Both the position numbers and the translations under genes were made by a program. Below, one piece after another: positions 47,099-59,028 of a stretch of DNA of 64,000 bases. The first letter of the stretch is position 1. Every line of letters begins with the position of its first letter. The notes under the pieces are model-generated. The model worked only from the letters and a program-made list of their open reading frames with translations, had not been told where the DNA came from and did no database searches. Source of the stretch: Thereva unica (taxonomy: Eukaryota > Arthropoda > Insecta > Diptera > Therevidae); assembly GCA_949987705.1 (NCBI GenBank), contig OX465281.1, positions 171,382,516 to 171,446,515 on the forward strand, written 5' to 3'.

Positions 47099-48513
47099 CT
47101 AGCAAAAACCCGCGTGCGTTGCAACGCCTTTCAATAAAATAAGATTATGAGGACACAGTCTGCGATAGGAAAAAGCTATAGTGAAAAAAGAACAAATCTG
47201 GGAAAATTGATTTCGGGAGATGACCGCCATGGACCAAATGATATATTGAGTATACTATATTGCCTATGGTGTTCTACTTATCATACTCTTTCATTTGATA
47301 CCCATGTCGAAGGGGTTGTGAAGAAAATATTAATCCGCACTCTTGAGATGGCCGCTATGGACCAAACGATATATTGAGTATACTATATTGCATATGGTGT
47401 TCTACTTATCATACTCTCTCATTTGATACCCATCTAGAAGGAGTTGTGAAGAAAATGGTAAACCGCCCTTTTGAGATGGCCGCCATGGACCAAATTATAA
47501 ATTGAGTATACTATATTGCTTATGGTGTTCTACTTTTCATAGCCTTTCATTTGATACCCATGTCTCGGGTGTTGTGAAGAAAATCGCAATCCGCCCTCTT
47601 GAGATGGCCGCCATGAATCTAAAGACATGGTCTATGGCATTCTTCTTATAATGCCCTTTCATTTGATACCAATGTCAAGGGGGGAGTGAAGAAAATGATC
47701 ATCCCCCCTCTTGAGATGACCGCCATGGACCAAACGATATATTGAGTATACTATATTGCTTATGGTGTTCTACTTATCATACCCTTTCATTTGAAATCCA
47801 TATCGAGAGGTGTGAAAATATCGGTAATCCAACCTCTGGAGATGGCCGCTATGGACCAAACGATATATATTGAGTATACTATATTGCTTATGTGTTCTAC
47901 TTATCATACTCTCTCATTTGATACCCATCTCGAAGGGGTTGTGAAGAAAATGGTAATCCGCCCACTTGAGATGATCGCCATGGACCAAACGATATATTGA
48001 GTATACTTTATTGCCTATGGTGTTCTACTTATCATACTCTTTCATTCGATATCCATGTCGAAGGTGTTGTGAAGAAAATGGTAATCCGCATTCTTGAGGT
48101 GGCCGCTATGGACCAAGCGACATATTGAGTATACTATATTGCTTATATTGTTCTACTTATCATACTCTTTCATTGGATACCCATTTCGAATGGGTTGTGA
48201 AGAAAATGGTCATCTGCTCTCTTGTGATGACTGCCATGGACCAAACGATATATTGAGTATACTATATTGCTTTTGGTGTTCTACTTACCATAACCTTTCA
48301 TTTGATATCCATGTCGAGGGGTTGTAAAGAAAATGGTAATCCGCCCTCTTGAGATGGCTGCTATGGACCAAGCGCCTGCTTTTGAATTTTTTTTGCTATA
48401 AACCTCACGGAGCCCGAGACCTTTCCAACGAATGCAAAACCGTGGAAATCGGACCGTGCGTTCTCTAATTATAGCGTCTGGAAGGAAAACCCGACTTATT
48501 TTTATATTATAGA
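47099..48513 (-). mobile_element. Satellite-bearing Helitron G (128-bp monomers)
   Basis: On the minus strand it starts TCTATAATATAAAAATAAG at 48513 and ends CGGGTTTTTGCTAG at 47099, between A and T. The 3' end and GCGTTGCAACGC hairpin match Helitron F; the 5' region does not. The middle holds about nine 128-bp monomers related to those of Helitrons A, B, E1 and E2. Length 1,415 bp. It splits a PIF1-like coding relic. Confidence 0.8.
47215..48375. repeat. 128-bp satellite array in Helitron G
   Basis: About nine monomers at 128-bp spacing (47241, 47369, 47497). Each has GGCCGCCATGGACCAAACGA, GAGTATACTATATTGC, TCATTTGATACCCATG and GTTGTGAAGAAAATGGTAAT. By eye about four bases in five match the A/B/E monomer. 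Divergence among monomers is higher than in those arrays, so this array is older. Confidence 0.85.
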
Positions 48514-48727
48514 TAATAACAGTAAACGTCCCACCTTGCGACTTGTGAATGGTAATAGCACAAGCAGGAACGCAAGGAAACTGTTTTCGTTTGCATTTCA
48601 CGGTTTTCGTCAGTGTAATGTTCACTATTTTCTTATACACCGGCACCCAGTTAGGAGACAGAGTGTTTGGCTTGCTTTGCTTATTGTTGACAATTTGACA
48701 ATAATTTAATCTAATTAATATTGACAA
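48514..48727 (-). pseudogene. PIF1-like helicase fragment
   Basis: The minus strand reads [20 protein letters not shown] then [16 protein letters not shown]. The [12 protein letters not shown] block is the late helicase motif of PIF1-type enzymes, used both by host PIF1 and by Helitron/Helentron helicases. Helitron G interrupts it at 48513. No other helicase motif is nearby, so it is a small relic. Confidence 0.75.
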
Positions 48728-51700
48728 TTTTAATCAAATTTTTAAGATTACTACGATCAATTTTTTAAAATTACTTCGGGAGATAACGGGACATAACGGG
48801 ACAATGAGTCATCATTTTTCGTGCATGCAGCCGGCGTTCATCGTTTTAATAGACGTTGTCACGTCAAAAAGTAAAACGTAATATGTGTCATAAATTAATA
48901 ATTTAACTATACATGTTAAAAATAGGATTTGCGGGTTTTATGTTGGTTATGGAGGAACAACATGTCAAAATCCCGAGGAAAATAAGTGATTCGCGCCGCG
49001 GAAAGTCTTTTATTAAATGAAAGCGCCGTGATTTTTGTTAAAAATAAGTTTTTTTTATAAAAATAACAGGTGCATAATATCAGTTTGGCGCGATTTTTGT
49101 AGTTAAGCAAAATTGTGCTTTGTTACTGGAAATTGTTCTTTGGGGCCATGATGTCACATGACGGATCAGCCAGTTTTTGTTGTAGCCAGTTACAGTTTTA
49201 TAGGAATATAAACAAATGAAGATAAGTTAAAACGAATAGTTTGCTAAATATTGCCAAATATTAATATAAATTTATTTTTAGCGGTAGTTTCCTACCTCCA
49301 GGTACGGCTTTTGCTTGGTGTGATAAACACGGCATGATATCCATTAAGGAAGAAAGTCAGGGATGCAATTTCACTTATTATTTACATTATTAACTCAACT
49401 TTGTAATATGTAGTAAATAAATGTTACAATTAATTTCCAAAATTTTTGTTTTTAATTGGTTAAAGAAGATTAATTGATTCCCAATAAACCAACATAACCA
49501 CACTCCACACAGTTTGACAGCTAAATTGAAGTCCTATTATGCTTTCATTGTGAGTGTGAGATTTCTTTGTGCATGGCTTGTAAATATAGAAGGCTTTGGT
49601 GTATCCACAATTAAGCAAGTGTGGTGCTGCTGTCAAAAATTCTCTCACACTGTTAAAAATTCTGGTATTCGGAAGAACAGCTGTTTAACCGTTTCGACCG
49701 TTGGAAATGCATGACTAATATATTTTTTTGAAAATTATGTATTTAATACGTTTTTAGGAAAATAAGTAGGTACGGTTATAACACAATTTTTTTATTTTTT
49801 TTTTTTTTCATATTTTTTCACTTATTCTAGTCAAGTTTTGTACTAGTGTCATAAAAAACATTGTGTTAGGAAGCTTTTCTGTAGAAAAAGTTCTGACGGC
49901 TAGTTTTTTTATGTTGCGTTTGCAAAGCGGCTTTGTAACGTATTTTGAAATCGTGCGTGAATAATTGGTGAATATTCATTAAATATAATAGAAAATTATT
50001 ACAGCTGATGAGAAATCTACGATTTATCATTAGTTATAATTGTTTCCTATTATTTGCTTTCAGTGAAGTGGGTTTAATAAACATAAGTCGACAAAATGTT
50101 TTAATGAGAATGAGAAATGTCATCTTTGTTGACAATTCATGTTGACAGTGTACAGCACAAAAAAGGTAAACAAGTTTCTTGGTGGTTAATACATAGAAAA
50201 ATCCATCAATTTCTCTATTCATATACGAGCTCCGGAATGGCGAGAGGGCGGAGCAACGGCAAACTACACAAACACATGCAGAGCAGGAAGTACCCCAGTG
50301 GGAAATGGAGTGCTCTAAGGACAATGGAGGAGCACTCCCATGGAAGCATGGAGTGCTCCCTTTCCGCTCCCTCTCCATATATTTTTTAACATTAGATGTC
50401 CGCCTAGGCTAGCACTCCATTTGAGCTCCCATAGGAGCACTCCTGCAACGATGTAGCTGGAGACAAAAGGGAGCATTATAGACCTTTTCCGTATATTGGA
50501 AATAAAGAATACTGCAATCACACTGTTACCAAAAATTACTCAGAAAGATACGACACTGTAATCCTTTCTGTGCGAAGAAAAAGGAAAGTAAAAATCTATG
50601 ATCTTCTGTCCCTTTCAAAGCTTTTCCCTATAAAAATCTGCATGTGTGGATCCCAAAGCCTTCTATATTTACAAGCCATGCTCCATGTGTGTGTTTGTGG
50701 TTGTATGAAGTCCCAACCAAAATTCGTGAAGTGTCAAAATCCCATTAAAATCAAAGGGAAAGAAGTTTTCGTGCCGCGGAAAGTGCTGTTGCAAGTGTGG
50801 TTTTGTTTAAAATAAAAGTTATGTCATCAAAATCAAAAACGTGAAACAGTGAAAAAAGTAAAACGTAATATGTGTCATAAATTAATAATTTAACTATACA
50901 TGTTAAAAATAGGATTTGCGGGTTTTATGTTGGTTATGGAGGAACAACATGTCAAAATCCCGAGGAAAATAAGTGATTCGCGCCGCGGAAAGTCTTTTAT
51001 TAAATGAAAGCGCCGTGATTTTTGTTAAAAATAAGTTTTTTTTATAAAAATAACAGGTGCATAATATCAGTTTGGCGCGATTTTTGTAGTTAAGCAAAAT
51101 TGTGCTTTGTTACTGGAAATTGTTCTTTGGGGCCATGATGTCACATGACGGATCAGCCAGTTTTTGTTGTAGCCAGTTACAGTTTTATAGGAATATAAAC
51201 AAATGAAGATAAGTTAAAACGAATAGTTTGCTAAATATTGCCAAATATTAATATAAATTTATTTTTAGCGGTAGTTTCCTACCTCCAGGTACGGCTTTTG
51301 CTTGGTGTGATAAACACGGCATGATATCCATTAAGGAAGAAAGTCAGGGATGCAATTTCACTTATTATTTACATTATTAACTCAACTTTGTAATATGTAG
51401 TAAATAAATGTTACAATTAATTTCCAAAATTTTTGTTTTTAATTGGTTAAAGAAGATTAATTGATTCCCAATAAACCAACATAACCACACTCCACACAGT
51501 TTGACAGCTAAATTGAAGTCCTATTATGCTTTCATTGTGAGTGTGAGATTTCTTTGTGCATGGCTTGTAAATATAGAAGGCTTTGGTGTATCCACAATTA
51601 AGCAAGTGTGGTGCTGCTGTCAAAAATTCTCTCACACTGTTAAAAATTCTGGTATTCGGAAGAACAGCTGTTTAACCGTTTCGACCGTTGGAAATGCATG

Positions 51701-53972
51701 ACTAATATATTTTTTTGAAAATTATGTATTTAATACGTTTTTAGGAAAATAAGTAGGTACGGTTATAACACAATTTTTTTATTTTTTTTTTTTTTCATAT
51801 TTTTTCACTTATTCTAGTCAAGTTTTGTACTAGTGTCATAAAAAACATTGTGTTAGGAAGCTTTTCTGTAGAAAAAGTTCTGACGGCTAGTTTTTTTATG
51901 TTGCGTTTGCAAAGCGGCTTTGTAACGTATTTTGAAATCGTGCGTGAATAATTGGTGAATATTCATTAAATATAATAGAAAATTATTACAGCTGATGAGA
52001 AATCTACGATTTATCATTAGTTATAATTGTTTCCTATTATTTGCTTTCAGTGAAGTGGGTTTAATAAACATAAGTCGACAAAATGTTTTAATGAGAATGA
52101 GAAATGTCATCTTTGTTGACAATTCATGTTGACAGTGTACAGCACAAAAAAGGTAAACAAGTTTCTTGGTGGTTAATACATAGAAAAATCCATCAATTTC
52201 TCTATTCATATACGAGCTCCGGAATGGCGAGAGGGCGGAGCAACGGCAAACTACACAAACACATGCAGAGCAGGAAGTACCCCAGTGGGAAATGGAGTGC
52301 TCTAAGGACAATGGAGGAGCACTCCCATGGAAGCATGGAGTGCTCCCTTTCCGCTCCCTCTCCATATATTTTTTAACATTAGATGTCCGCCTAGGCTAGC
52401 ACTCCATTTGAGCTCCCATAGGAGCACTCCTGCAACGATGTAGCTGGAGACAAAAGGGAGCATTATAGACCTTTTCCGTATATTGGAAATAAAGAATACT
52501 GCAATCACACTGTTACCAAAAATTACTCAGAAAGATACGACACTGTAATCCTTTCTGTGCGAAGAAAAAGGAAAGTAAAAATCTATGATCTTCTGTCCCT
52601 TTCAAAGCTTTTCCCTATAAAAATCTGCATGTGTGGATCCCAAAGCCTTCTATATTTACAAGCCATGCTCCATGTGTGTGTTTGTGGTTGTATGAAGTCC
52701 CAACCAAAATTCGTGAAGTGTCAAAATCCCATTAAAATCAAAGGGAAAGAAGTTTTCGTGCCGCGGAAAGTGCTGTTGCAAGTGTGGTTTTGTTTAAAAT
52801 AAAAGTTATGTCATCAAAATCAAAAACGTGAAACAGTGAAAAAAGTAAAACGTAATATGTGTCATAAATTAATAATTTAACTATACATGTTAAAAATAGG
52901 ATTTGCGGGTTTTATGTTGGTTATGGAGGAACAACATGTCAAAATCCCGAGGAAAATAAGTGATTCGCGCCGCGGAAAGTCTTTTATTAAATGAAAGCGC
53001 CGTGATTTTTGTTAAAAATAAGTTTTTTTTATAAAAATAACAGGTGCATAATATCAGTTTGGCGCGATTTTTGTAGTTAAGCAAAATTGTGCTTTGTTAC
53101 TGGAAATTGTTCTTTGGGGCCATGATGTCACATGACGGATCAGCCAGTTTTTGTTGTAGCCAGTTACAGTTTTATAGGAATATAAACAAATGAAGATAAG
53201 TTAAAACGAATAGTTTGCTAAATATTGCCAAATATTAATATAAATTTATTTTTAGCGGTAGTTTCCTACCTCCAGGTACGGCTTTTGCTTGGTGTGATAA
53301 ACACGGCATGATATCCATTAAGGAAGAAAGTCAGGGATGCAATTTCACTTATTATTTACATTATTAACTCAACTTTGTAATATGTAGTAAATAAATGTTA
53401 CAATTAATTTCCAAAATTTTTGTTTTTAATTGGTTAAAGAAGATTAATTGATTCCCAATAAACCAACATAACCACACTCCACACAGTTTGACAGCTAAAT
53501 TGAAGTCCTATTATGCTTTCATTGTGAGTGTGAGATTTCTTTGTGCATGGCTTGTAAATATAGAAGGCTTTGGTGTATCCACAATTAAGCAAGTGTGGTG
53601 CTGCTGTCAAAAATTCTCTCACACTGTTAAAAATTCTGGTATTCGGAAGAACAGCTGTTTAACCGTTTCGACCGTTGGAAATGCATGACTAATATATTTT
53701 TTTGAAAATTATGTATTTAATACGTTTTTAGGAAAATAAGTAGGTACGGTTATAACACAATTTTTTTATTTTTTTTTTTTTTCATATTTTTCCACTTATT
53801 CTAGTCAAGTTTTGTACTAGTGTCATAAAAAACATTGTGTTAGGAAGCTTTTCTGTAGAAAAAGTTCTGACGGCTAGTTTTTTTATGTTGCGTTTGCAAA
53901 GCGGTTTTGTAACGTATTTTGAAATCGTGCGTGAATAATTGGTGAATATTCATTAAATATAATAGAAAATTA

Positions 53973-55621
53973 AATTTTAAATTCTTTTTTAAATATCTAC
54001 AGTAGAGGTCAACATTAAAGTACCATAAGAATTTTTCAGTAATTTTACGTTTTCAGTATAATAATGAGTCATGGCATCAATACAATTTTAAGTTTTGAGC
54101 TTGGCCTATTCAATTTCTTAAATAACTCCAATAATGCTCCCTTGGGAGTCCATTGAGAGCCCTCCAACTTCCCTTCCTTTGGGACTGCTCCCAATTTTTC
54201 CCGCTGGGACACGAAAATGATACATCAATTCACACAAGCAAAATAAAAGTCCAGACGGCACAAAAAATTGCGGAGAAGAGAAATCAGTGCGTCTCTTTCG
54301 CGCTTCGTGAAATAATATTTCTTTATTTACCCTCTCTTTCTTCGATTTTTGTTTTGTTTTTAAATTGAATTTTGTCTCGCTTGCACCTTGTCGATTGATA
54401 TATTCACTCCCAAGGGAGCTTATGGGAAATTTTGAGAGTGTCGTATCTTTGTGGGTAATTTTTGCTGTTACTGTTACATTTGAGAATAAATAAAAATAAA
54501 AGTACTGCAAAATTATATGTATATTGTGTTTATTATATATTGCATAACGAATAAGCAACATGGTAGTTGTCATGGGATAGTCTAAAAATGTCCCATTTTT
54601 CACGCGTTTTTCATGTTTTTCAGGTTTTTGTTCAGAAAAATGTTGATAACTTTTTGAATTTAAGAGATATCAAAATTCCGTCTGATGATTATTTTTGCCT
54701 TTTTCTTCCGAACATTTTGATCTTATGAAAGTTAAAATCGGTTAAAAACTCAATGAGATAATTAACTTTGAAAGTACCCGTATTTTGGATTGTTAATAAC
54801 AAATAACAAGAACTGGTTAATATTTTTTTTATGTTTCATGCAATATTAACTATTTAAATAAACAGGAATTCATTAAAACAATTTTTTTAAATCGGCCTAT
54901 TACTGTTAAATTTAGCCTTTTCACTGGGACATCCCCTTAAAGAAGTTAAACCACCCGTAAATAAAACCAATTTAAATTTTTTTAATGAATTTTTTGAATA
55001 AAAAATCTCTGGGCAAAAATAAATAAGGCAAAAAATGTCAACAACAGAAGTGTTTGAAATTTTTTTATTAAAAAATACCTGCCTAAATGTCATTATAAAA
55101 AAACGGAGCACCCTATTATTCAGAAGTAACTAAACTACATTAGGGTTCATATGTATTTCCAATTATTGTGTGATTGTAGTTTTTACCCTGCATTTTGACT
55201 TTATTTAAAGATTCCACGAAAAGAAATATTTCTCAATATATTTTTAATTTTGTTTCGGTTTAGCGGTGGCAAATTTTTTTACATAAAGTTGATTTTTATA
55301 ATTGTAGGGGTAGTTTTAATCCCTTAAGGGTTGAAAATAATTTAGTTTTGCCTGACAGTACGCCCTCAATCGAATTTGAAGCATAAACTTGGAATTTTGG
55401 AACGAAGTTCCTTATCGCGCGTTGCGAAAGGGGGCTAGACGGAAAAAATTAAGACCAAAAGTTGTAACGACACTTTTTGGTATAGTGTGCCGTGCAGCGT
55501 CCGCATGTTTCCCTGTCTGTCTCTCTCTCTCTCATAGAAAGCAAGCCAGTTATTTTCGTTTCGTCTTTCTATTTCGCATTGTACAGTGTGGTGTCGCGAC
55601 GATTATTTTTTTGAGTGTATA
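53973..55621. other. Unassigned region beyond the macrosatellite
   Basis: No gene is supported. At 54436-54530 the sequence resembles, in reverse, part of the macrosatellite unit (GTGTCGTATCTTTGTGGGTA and AAAAGTACTGCAAAATT), and CTCCCAAGGGAGCTTATGGG echoes its GCACTCC palindromes. A minus-strand ORF at 54118-54603 has no recognisable domain. Confidence 0.4.
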
Positions 55622-56335
55622 CAGGTTGTTTTTGTTGTTTTTGTTATTTTTGTTGTTTTTGATGTTTTTGTTGTTTTTGATGTTTTTGTTGTTTTTGTTG
55701 TTTTTGTTGTTTTTGTTGCTTTTGTTGTTTTTGTTGTTTTTGTTGTTTTTGTTATTTTGTTGTTTTTGTTACTTTAGTTGTTTTTGCTGTTTTTGTTACT
55801 TTTGTTGTTTTTGTTGTTTTTGTTGTTTTTGTTGCCTTTGTTGCTTTTGTTGTTTTTGTTGTTTTTGACGTTTTTGTTGTTTTTGTTGCTTTTGTTGTTT
55901 TTGCTGTTTTTGTTGTTTTTGTTGCTTTTGTTGCTTTTTTTGTTTTTGTTGTTTTTGTTATTTTTGTTGTTTTTGTTGTTTTTGTTATTTTTGTTGTTTT
56001 TGTTGTTTTTGATGTTTTTGTTGTTTTTGTTGCTTTTGTTGTTTTTGATGTTTTTGTTGCGTTTGTTGTTTTTGTTGTTTTTGTTATTTTTGTTGTTTAT
56101 GTTGTTTATGTTGTTTTTATTATTTTTGTTGTTTTTGTTGTTTTTGTTGTTTTTGTTATTTTTGTTGTTTTTATTGTTTTTGTTGTTTTTGATGTTTTTG
56201 TTGTTTCTGTTTTTGTTGTTTTTGACGTTTTTGTTGTTTTTGTTGCTTTTGTTGTTTTTGATGTTTTTGTTGTTTTTGTTGCTTTTGTTGTTTTTGTTGT
56301 TTTTTTGTTTTTGTTGTTTTTGTTGGTTTTGTTGC
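55622..56335. repeat. 9-bp minisatellite (TTTTTGTTG)n
   Basis: About 80 units of a TTTTTGTTG-type nonamer, with variants such as TTTTTGATG, TTTTTGACG and TTTTGTTGC. Because 9 is divisible by 3, all frames stay open: FLL, CCF and, in reverse, NNK repeats. The long ORFs here are consequences of the repeat and not genes. Confidence 0.92.
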
Positions 56336-56397
56336 AAGTACAAGTGTTGCAGATTTGTGTGCAGCAGAGTGTGTAATGGAACGGCGTTACCTTAATC

Positions 56398-56773
56398 ATG
56401 GCAGTCATATATGTCTCACCAAATAACAAATTAATAGATATTCAGGAGTTCATTCATCGAGCACTGCTAGAGTATTCTAAAGATGTATCTCGAACGCTTA
56501 GCAGATACAACAAAAATTTAGATAAAGTTCCACTCATTTTGGCCGGTGATTTTAACATCAACTTCAGTAATGAAAAATCAAAACCATTACTACTTTCTAG
56601 AGGAAGAATTTGATTTAAGAATAAACAATAATCCAGCAGATTCAACAACAAAATATAATACTACCATTGATGCAGTTTTTTCAAGACATTTAAATAAAAT
56701 AGAATCCCAAACATATGTTTCCTACTTCAGTTACCACAAGCCAATTATTACTAAAATTGAGCTTACTGATTAA
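56398..56773 (+). pseudogene. Endonuclease/exonuclease/phosphatase-fold fragment
   Basis: Two overlapping frames together give VPLILAGDFNINFSNEKSKP, then FLEEEFDLRINNNPADSTTK, YNTTIDAVFSRHLNKIESQT and YVSYFSYHKPI. GDFN, TTIDAVF and SYHKP occupy the places of the fold's catalytic Asn, Asp and His motifs. Such domains accompany PIF1-type helicases in Helentron-like elements and also occur in retrotransposons. A one-base frameshift lies at about 56580-56600. The start of the domain is missing. Confidence 0.7.
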
Positions 56774-57091
56774 GTTTATATTACATTATATTTATTAATA
56801 ATAAAAAAAAATAGTATTATAACTTAAAAACAAAATTTTTATTACAATTCCTTCACTAATTAATCGAAAGGGACTTCGTTCCATCCGGGTGTCCCTTGAC
56901 ACCTCTTTGTTTTTTTTTTTTACAATTTTTTCGATTTATAGCCGATTTAGGGGTGGTTTCAACCCTTTAGGATCACCCCCTATCAGTTCGCCTTGATTTA
57001 GTACAAATCAACCACCTTCGCAAATAAATATTAAAAAAAGTGTATTTCATTCCATTATTTTTTAATATTATTGAAATTATCGCGAAGGGTG

Positions 57092-57362
57092 ATGCCCATG
57101 TTTTAGGACCGCAGGTCTCCGATTTTCGTGATCAGCGACCCCAAAGAACTTTAGGGAGTATTCCCGTTCCAGTTGGTAATGTCTTTCAGGGTCGCTTGTA
57201 GAGTTTACGTTATGCAAGACAGAAAAAATAAGTCTTTTTTAACAGTTATTGTTGATTTTAAAAATAAAAGTTCATTTTAATTATTAGTGATGATTAGTGA
57301 TGCCCATGTTTTAGGACCGCGGGACTCCGATTTTCGTGATCAGCGACCCCAAAGAACTTTAG
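57092..57362. repeat. Direct duplication flanking a retrotransposon scrap
   Basis: A roughly 64-bp block (GATGCCCATGTTTTAGGACC ... GCGACCCCAAAGAACTTTAG) occurs at 57092-57154 and 57299-57362. Between them lies a 133-bp piece that matches 60081-60216, namely the 5' tip of the retrotransposon below plus its AT-rich flank. Confidence 0.7.
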
Positions 57363-58254
57363 GGTTCGATTTTCTTAACGTTTTGAATGGACTATTTATC
57401 TGTTCAGCAAGACGTTTATTTTTATATTTTAAAAATAAAAGTCTTCAAAAGACTTTTATAGAAAAAGTGGAAAAATTAAAATCTTAATAAGACTTTTATG
57501 CATCATCATTTCATTTTCATCATTGCGCTCCTTTAATCCCTTATGGGACATAGGGCTGAAACAGTTGCCCTCCAGCGGACTCTGTTTTGCGCGACAGCTC
57601 TTAGCTCCGACCAGGATCTCCCAGTTGTTGCGGCTTCTGCTAGTAGGGTTCTCCTCCAGGTTGTTCTAGGTCTTCCAACTCGACAGGATCCTTGCGGATT
57701 CCAGTCGAGGGCCTGTTTGGCTAGATTTTCGTTTTCGCGTCGCAAGGTGTGGCCAACCCAATTCCATTTCCTTCGCCTGATTTGGTCGTCTATCCTTTCT
57801 TGGCCGGCACGGCGCCATAGTTCTTCGTTTGAAATTCTATCCTGCCAGAGGATTTTTAGGATACGACGAAGGCATCTGTTGATGAAGACTTGCAGGCGCC
57901 TTGTGATGAATTGGGTGACTTTCCATGTTTCGCAACCGTACAAAAGTACTGCCTTCACGTTGGAGTTGAACAGCCGCAATTTGGTGTCAGTTGAGATCTC
58001 CGTTGATCTCCATATGCGGAACAGGCATGCATATGCGCCTGGTGCTTTATTTATTCTGGAACTGACATCTTCTTCTGCACCGCCATTTTCGGTAATAATA
58101 CTACCGAGGTAGCAGAACTTATCGACCAGTTCCACGTACGGTTATTCAGCGCAGTCCGTTCAATGGTGTATGCATTTATCCGCATTTCTTTAGTTTTAGT
58201 TGGATTTAGTCTTAAGCCTGCTGGACTACTTTCTGTTGCCAAATTGTTAATCAT

Positions 58255-58697
58255 AGCTGCGTTCCTTTTCTGCTAATTTTTACAATTTTTTACAAGTGCG
58301 TACTAGCAACTACACTTGCTCTTATAAACGAGTGGATATCACTTGCAATAACGCAATTGAAATCCGCTAGAGGAAAGCTCTTATTTGGAGTCTATTGTGA
58401 ATTATTTTGCATTTACTGAAAATCCCATAGATGGCTTTTGATTGTTTTGAGCTTTTTTCATATAAAACATCTATAAACAAAATTTTATTTGTATAATTAT
58501 CTAAAACTATTCTTTCGTTTCATTTTGAAAATTAATCACATAAATTTCAATTTTGTTGTAAATTCTTTTAACTTTTTGTTTATATACAAATAAAATAACA
58601 TCAAAAATGTTAAGATAGGTTTTACTCAAATCAGCAAATTTTGCGTTCCTTTTCTGCTCTGCTCACAAGTACTAAAAAGTAGAAAAGGAACACAGCT
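58255..58697. mobile_element. MITE within the retrotransposon copy
   Basis: The ends are inverted: AGCTGCGTTCCTTTTCTGCT on the left and the complement of AGCTGTGTTCCTTTTCTACT on the right. A second GCGTTCCTTTTCTGCTCTGC start lies inside at 58644. The target duplication is unclear. Confidence 0.6.
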
Positions 58698-59028
58698 CAT
58701 GTTTTTGAGGTCCTGGTGTCTGGTACATCAATTCAAGTTAGAACTGATTCCATAAAATATTATGTAATTTTTAATTAATTTTTTTTTTATTAAAACAATG
58801 AATAAATATCTTCACAACAATGAATAGATTTCCACAACTGTGGATGTTTTCGCATATGATGTTATGCAACGACTGAACTCACAAAAAATTGTAACTCAAA
58901 AATGTAAATTATGTGACAAATATGTATATAAAAAAACTAGTACTCATTACATCTAAGAATTAAAAGTACAGTGCTCTATACAATTTCACAAGTAAAAATT
59001 AAACAGTATCGTGCTTCTTGCGATGTAA
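58698..59028. other. Unassigned filler in the retrotransposon copy
   Basis: About 330 bp of AT-rich sequence replaces the RT codons after YVDDICLLVHRH. Origin unknown. Confidence 0.4.

Larger units (their letters stand above)
46984..48870. mobile_element. Insertion between macrosatellite units
   Basis: It separates AACAGTGAAAAAA (end of one unit) from GTAAAACGTAATATG (start of the next), which are contiguous elsewhere. Its left part has AACGTGACAACGTCATG (47021) and its right end GACGTTGTCACGTCA (48853), giving inverted, near-terminal motifs. It carries a PIF1-like helicase scrap and Helitron G. A Helentron-like or other replicative element is possible; the class is not settled. Confidence 0.6.
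44630..53972. repeat. Macrosatellite, 1,987-bp unit, about 3.75 copies
   Basis: Tandem units: partial 44630-44998, full 44999-46983, then an insertion, full 48871-50857, full 50858-52844, and partial 52845-53972. Units two and three are both exactly 1,987 bp; differences are a few single bases and T-run lengths. Each unit holds a TATTGGAAATAAAGAATACTG segment, a GCACTCC/GGAGTGC palindrome cluster and two CCGCGGAAAGT segments. ORFs of 60-114 codons recur on both strands but show no known domain. Confidence 0.88.

Noticed and set aside
55774..56395. Long ORFs of Asn-Lys, Phe-Leu or Cys-Phe repeats
   Set aside because: A 9-bp repeat keeps all frames open. The low-complexity products are a by-product of the minisatellite.
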